Shown: positions 61,296-64,000 of the stretch, one piece after another
Position numbering within the stretch: position 1 is the first letter of the stretch
Layout of the letters: every line of letters starts with the position of its first letter
Origin: Formosa sediminum
Lineage (GTDB): Bacteria; Bacteroidota; Bacteroidia; Flavobacteriales; Flavobacteriaceae
Assembly: GCF_007197735.1 (NCBI RefSeq)
Contig: NZ_CP041637.1
Location: 3,009,001-3,073,000, forward strand
Length of the DNA: 64,000 nucleotides
Reading direction: 5' to 3'
Notes under the pieces: generated by a model
Database searches by the model: none
Told to the model about the DNA's origin: nothing
Seen by the model: only the letters and a program-made list of their open reading frames with translations
Position numbers and translations under genes: made by a program

Positions 61296-62949
61296 AACAT
61301 TAACGCCATGGAGGCGTTTTATAGGACTTTTAAAATTAGAGCGTAAAGACATTTATCAAATTGCATATTATGCAGTTTTTGAAGGTATTGTCGGACTATC
61401 GTTACCATTAGGTATACAAGCCATAATTAACCTATTGCAAGGGGCACAAACTTCTGCATCTTTGTACGTTTTAATTATTTTGGTTACTTCTGGAGTTGCA
61501 TTTTCAGGTGCATTAAGGCTAATGCAAATGCGAATTATTGAAACCATACAACAACGTATTTTTACTAGAGCTTCTTTTGATTTAAGTTATCGTTTCCCTA
61601 AAATTAAAATGAGCGAATTGCGCAATTACTATTTACCAGAATTAGCTAACCGTTTTTTTGATACGCTTACAATACAAAAAGGATTATCTAAAATTTTAAT
61701 TGATGTCCCTTCTGCCCTATTACAAATAATTCTTGCTTTAGTCTTACTTTCCTTTTACCATCCCTTTTTTATGGTGTTTGGGTTGTTGTTATTGCTTTTA
61801 ATTTATGTTGTATTTAAATATACCGCAGAAAAAGGTTTAGATACCAGTTTGGTAGAATCTAAATACAAGTATAGCGTAGCACACTGGTTACAAGAAATTT
61901 CTAGAACTGTGATAAGTTTTAAAATTTCTGGACGCACTAATTTAGGTTTAAAAAAAACAGACTCCTTAGTAAACAATTACTTAAATGCACGTGAAAATCA
62001 CTTTAAGATCTTAATGCTGCAATTTATTCAAATGATAAGTTTTAAAGTTTTAGTGACAGCAGGCTTATTAATAATTGGAGGACTTTTAGTGTTAGACCAA
62101 CGTATGAATATTGGTCAGTTTGTTGCTGCCGAAATCGTAATTCTTTTAATTATTAGTTCGGTAGAAAAGCTACTTTTAGGTTTAGAATCTTTTTACGATG
62201 TATTAACGTCTATTGAAAAACTTGGTCAAGTTGTAGATAAACCATTAGAAGCACAACATGGCGAATCTATAAATCAAAATGGCGAATTAAAAATTGAATT
62301 AGCTAATGTGTCTTATAAATTACCAGAACAAAATAAACCAATTTTAAACAATTTATCTTTTACCATAAACCAGAAAGATAGAATCTGGATTAAAGGTGAA
62401 AGTGGTTCTGGAAAATCGAGTTTAATACAAATGATTTCTGGAATTTTAGAACCTACATCAGGACACATATATATTAACAATTTGTCATTAGAAAGTTTAT
62501 TTTTAAATGAATATCGTGCACATTTAGGTTTATCTCTATCAGATGAATCTCCATTTGAAGGTACCATTAAAGAAAATGTTACATTTGGAAACCCTAACAT
62601 CTCTAACGACACGATTTATGAGATTTTTGAGGAACTACGTTTAACAGAATTCTTAAAGCAACAACCTAAAGGTCTGAGCACAATTTTAAAGCCAGAAGGA
62701 AAACAAGTACCATACACCGTTATTCGAAAAATACTTATTGCGAGAGCTTTAGTAAAACAGCCTAAAATATTAATTTTCGAAGATCCTCTAGATCATTTCC
62801 CTAAAGATGAAGCGGAACGCATTATTAAACTACTAACAGACCGTTCACGCCCGTGGAGTTTAATTATTGTAAGCAATAGCGAACACTGGAAAGACACTTG
62901 TAATAAACAAATTACACTTAAAAATGGAAATATAATCAACGAATTCTAA
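61285..62949 (+). CDS. ABC exporter (fused membrane/ATPase) with altered ATPase motifs
   Basis: This 554-residue half-transporter has a six-helix membrane domain (about 20-310) and a nucleotide-binding domain (about 335-554). Walker A is normal (GESGSGKSS, near 371). Walker B reads ILIFEDPLD where ILxxDEPTxxLD is expected, so the Mg-binding Asp is Glu and the catalytic Glu is Asp. The signature LSGGQ is replaced by PEGKQVPYTVIRKILIARALVKQP. There is no peptidase domain. It belongs to a type I secretion-like set with the HlyD-type gene 5 bases downstream. Activity with these motifs is uncertain; from memory, related flavobacterial proteins share the FEDP form. Confidence 0.85.
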   Translation: MESKTLTPWRRFIGLLKLERKDIYQIAYYAVFEGIVGLSLPLGIQAIINLLQGAQTSASLYVLIILVTSGVAFSGALRLMQMRIIETIQQRIFTRASFDLSYRFPKIKMSELRNYYLPELANRFFDTLTIQKGLSKILIDVPSALLQIILALVLLSFYHPFFMVFGLLLLLLIYVVFKYTAEKGLDTSLVESKYKYSVAHWLQEISRTVISFKISGRTNLGLKKTDSLVNNYLNARENHFKILMLQFIQMISFKVLVTAGLLIIGGLLVLDQRMNIGQFVAAEIVILLIISSVEKLLLGLESFYDVLTSIEKLGQVVDKPLEAQHGESINQNGELKIELANVSYKLPEQNKPILNNLSFTINQKDRIWIKGESGSGKSSLIQMISGILEPTSGHIYINNLSLESLFLNEYRAHLGLSLSDESPFEGTIKENVTFGNPNISNDTIYEIFEELRLTEFLKQQPKGLSTILKPEGKQVPYTVIRKILIARALVKQPKILIFEDPLDHFPKDEAERIIKLLTDRSRPWSLIIVSNSEHWKDTCNKQITLKNGNIINEF

Positions 62950-62954
62950 ACACT

Positions 62955-64000
62955 ATGTTAAACATATCTAATAATCACGTTTCAGAACAATTCGACATTA
63001 CAAAATATAAGTCGGGTGAGCATATATTTGGCATTCGGTATCATAGAGTTTTAAAAAAACTACTTCTAGGATTTTTTGGTATAATAGCCATTATTATGCT
63101 TTTACCATGGACACAAAGTATTTCTAGTTCAGGAACAGTAACAACTATAAAACCAGAACAAAGACCACAAACACTACAATCGCAAATACCAGGTCGGATT
63201 GAAGAATGGTTTGTACAAGAAGGTGATTTTGTAAAAAAAGGAGATACAATACTTCGTATTTCTGAAGTGAAAAGTGAATATTTTGACAATCAACTTACAG
63301 AACGTACTGGAAATCAAATTTCAGCAAAAACGTCATCAGTTGAAGCCTATAAAAATAAAGTTGATGCTTTAAGAAATCAGCTCTCCGCATTAAAACAAGA
63401 ACGTGTTTTAAAATTAGAGCAAGCAAAAAATAAACTTATTCAGTCTCAGTTAAAAGTAACATCAGACAGTATAGATTTAGAAGCTGCAAAAATTAATACA
63501 GACATTGCAAAAACACAGTATGAGCGTACTATAGAACTACAAAAAGAAGGTTTAAAAGCTGTTAAAGATGTAGAAGATAAATATTCAAAATTACAAGAAT
63601 CACAAGCTAAATTAGTGTCTTTACAAAATAAGTTTTTAAGTTCTAAGAATGAAGCCATAAACAGTCAATTAGCAATTTCTACAATAAATGCTACTTATAA
63701 CGATAAGTTTGCAAAATCCCAAAGCGATTTATATACCGCTCAATCTACAGGTTATAATGCAGAAGTAGAAGTCTCTAAGTTAGAAAGTAGCTTAGCAAAT
63801 TATACTAAACGAAGTAGTTTGTTATATGTAACAGCTCCTTTAGATGGTTACATAAATAAAGCCTTAAAATCGGGTGTGGGAGAAACCTTAAAAGAAGGAG
63901 AACAATTGGTTAATATAATGCCAGCAGATTACGAATTGGCGGTAGAAATGTTTGTACGACCAATAGATTTACCACTATTACATAAAGGTGAAAAAGTACG
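62955..64000 (+). CDS. HlyD-family membrane-fusion protein, 3' end outside the window
   Basis: The frame is open from ATG 62955 to the end of the window (348 codons seen). It has an N-terminal cytosolic part, one membrane helix (about 37-53, LLLGFFGIIAIIMLLPW), a first lipoyl half (about 74-104, SQIPGRIEEWFVQEGDFVKKGDTILRIS), a long coiled coil (about 110-275) and a second lipoyl half (APLDGYINKALKSGVGETLKEGEQLVNIMPAD). The beta-barrel part runs off the edge (PIDLPLLHKGEKV). With the ABC gene just upstream it forms a type I-like exporter; a TolC-type gene may follow. Confidence 0.92.
   Translation, partial: MLNISNNHVSEQFDITKYKSGEHIFGIRYHRVLKKLLLGFFGIIAIIMLLPWTQSISSSGTVTTIKPEQRPQTLQSQIPGRIEEWFVQEGDFVKKGDTILRISEVKSEYFDNQLTERTGNQISAKTSSVEAYKNKVDALRNQLSALKQERVLKLEQAKNKLIQSQLKVTSDSIDLEAAKINTDIAKTQYERTIELQKEGLKAVKDVEDKYSKLQESQAKLVSLQNKFLSSKNEAINSQLAISTINATYNDKFAKSQSDLYTAQSTGYNAEVEVSKLESSLANYTKRSSLLYVTAPLDGYINKALKSGVGETLKEGEQLVNIMPADYELAVEMFVRPIDLPLLHKGEKV

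Noticed and set aside
1-64000. CRISPR arrays, insertion sequences, tRNA or rRNA genes
   Set aside because: I found no regular repeat-spacer pattern, transposase-like frame, tRNA T-arm signature or rRNA sequence while reading both strands.

Overview
The window looks like chromosome from a marine-type member of Flavobacteriaceae (Bacteroidota). The DNA is AT-rich. Promoters fit the TTG-N17-23-TAnnTTTG pattern of that phylum. There is a SusC/SusD pair with a FecR anti-sigma factor and an ECF sigma factor, many lipoproteins with a Cys after a short hydrophobic leader, and DUF2891, DUF4625, DUF4129 and DUF4350 type proteins. I see no tRNA or rRNA, CRISPR array, transposon or phage gene.

Layout. 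1-1.4 kb: a cut-off putative cupin gene and a nitroreductase divergent from an HxlR-type redox regulator. 1.65-6.4 kb: DUF2891 lipoprotein, Nramp-like transporter and 5-oxoprolinase PxpABC. 6.5-10.9 kb: a probable zinc-responsive locus (DUF4625 lipoprotein, COG0523 GTPase, GTP cyclohydrolase folE, MerC-like protein, Fur/Zur-like regulator) and an e(P4)-type 5'-nucleotidase. 11-26.4 kb: gamma-glutamyltransferase, M14 carboxypeptidase, two amidohydrolase-family proteins, an N-formylglutamate-amidohydrolase-like lipoprotein, SusD, SusC, FecR and an ECF sigma factor. This reads as an extracytoplasmic peptide or glutamyl-compound scavenging locus. 26.6-29.7 kb: small stress-type and hypothetical genes. 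29.9-35.7 kb: an RND efflux operon. 36.2-40.2 kb: an S-box-like leader with an NhaC/MetT-type transporter, a DUF302 lipoprotein and a semialdehyde dehydrogenase. 40.3-47.3 kb: RDD, SpoIIM, DUF4129, DUF4350, MoxR and DUF58 cluster plus two DUF805 paralogues. 47.4-51.4 kb: YbbAP-type ABC system divergent from a TesA-like esterase. 51.6-58.8 kb: stress, envelope and electrophile-detoxification genes. 59-64 kb: a second semialdehyde dehydrogenase, then TetR, ABC and HlyD export genes running off the end.

The most striking structure is at 8.66-10.66 kb. Two genes, folE and an e(P4) nucleotidase, are each cut into two halves on opposite strands. Both are restored in frame if the 2-kb segment between a CTAGG at 8663-8667 and its inverted copy CCTAG at 10654-10658 is flipped. 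In the restored order, merC-folE-cobW-DUF4625 form one tight operon divergent from the Fur/Zur-like gene, with two 13-bp GCAACT-N-AGTTGC palindromes over the promoter. The present orientation should disable folE and the nucleotidase and cut cobW and DUF4625 off from that promoter.

Other second-look items: an S-box (SAM-I) like leader that keeps P1, the AAGA joint and P3 but has only a tiny P2, upstream of a MetT-type transporter; an FNR-type box at a class II activator position before the ene-reductase operon, next to a Crp/Fnr gene with an FNR-type recognition helix; an Nramp-like protein that has lost the canonical metal site and sits with 5-oxoprolinase; and an ABC exporter ATPase with rewritten Walker B and signature motifs.
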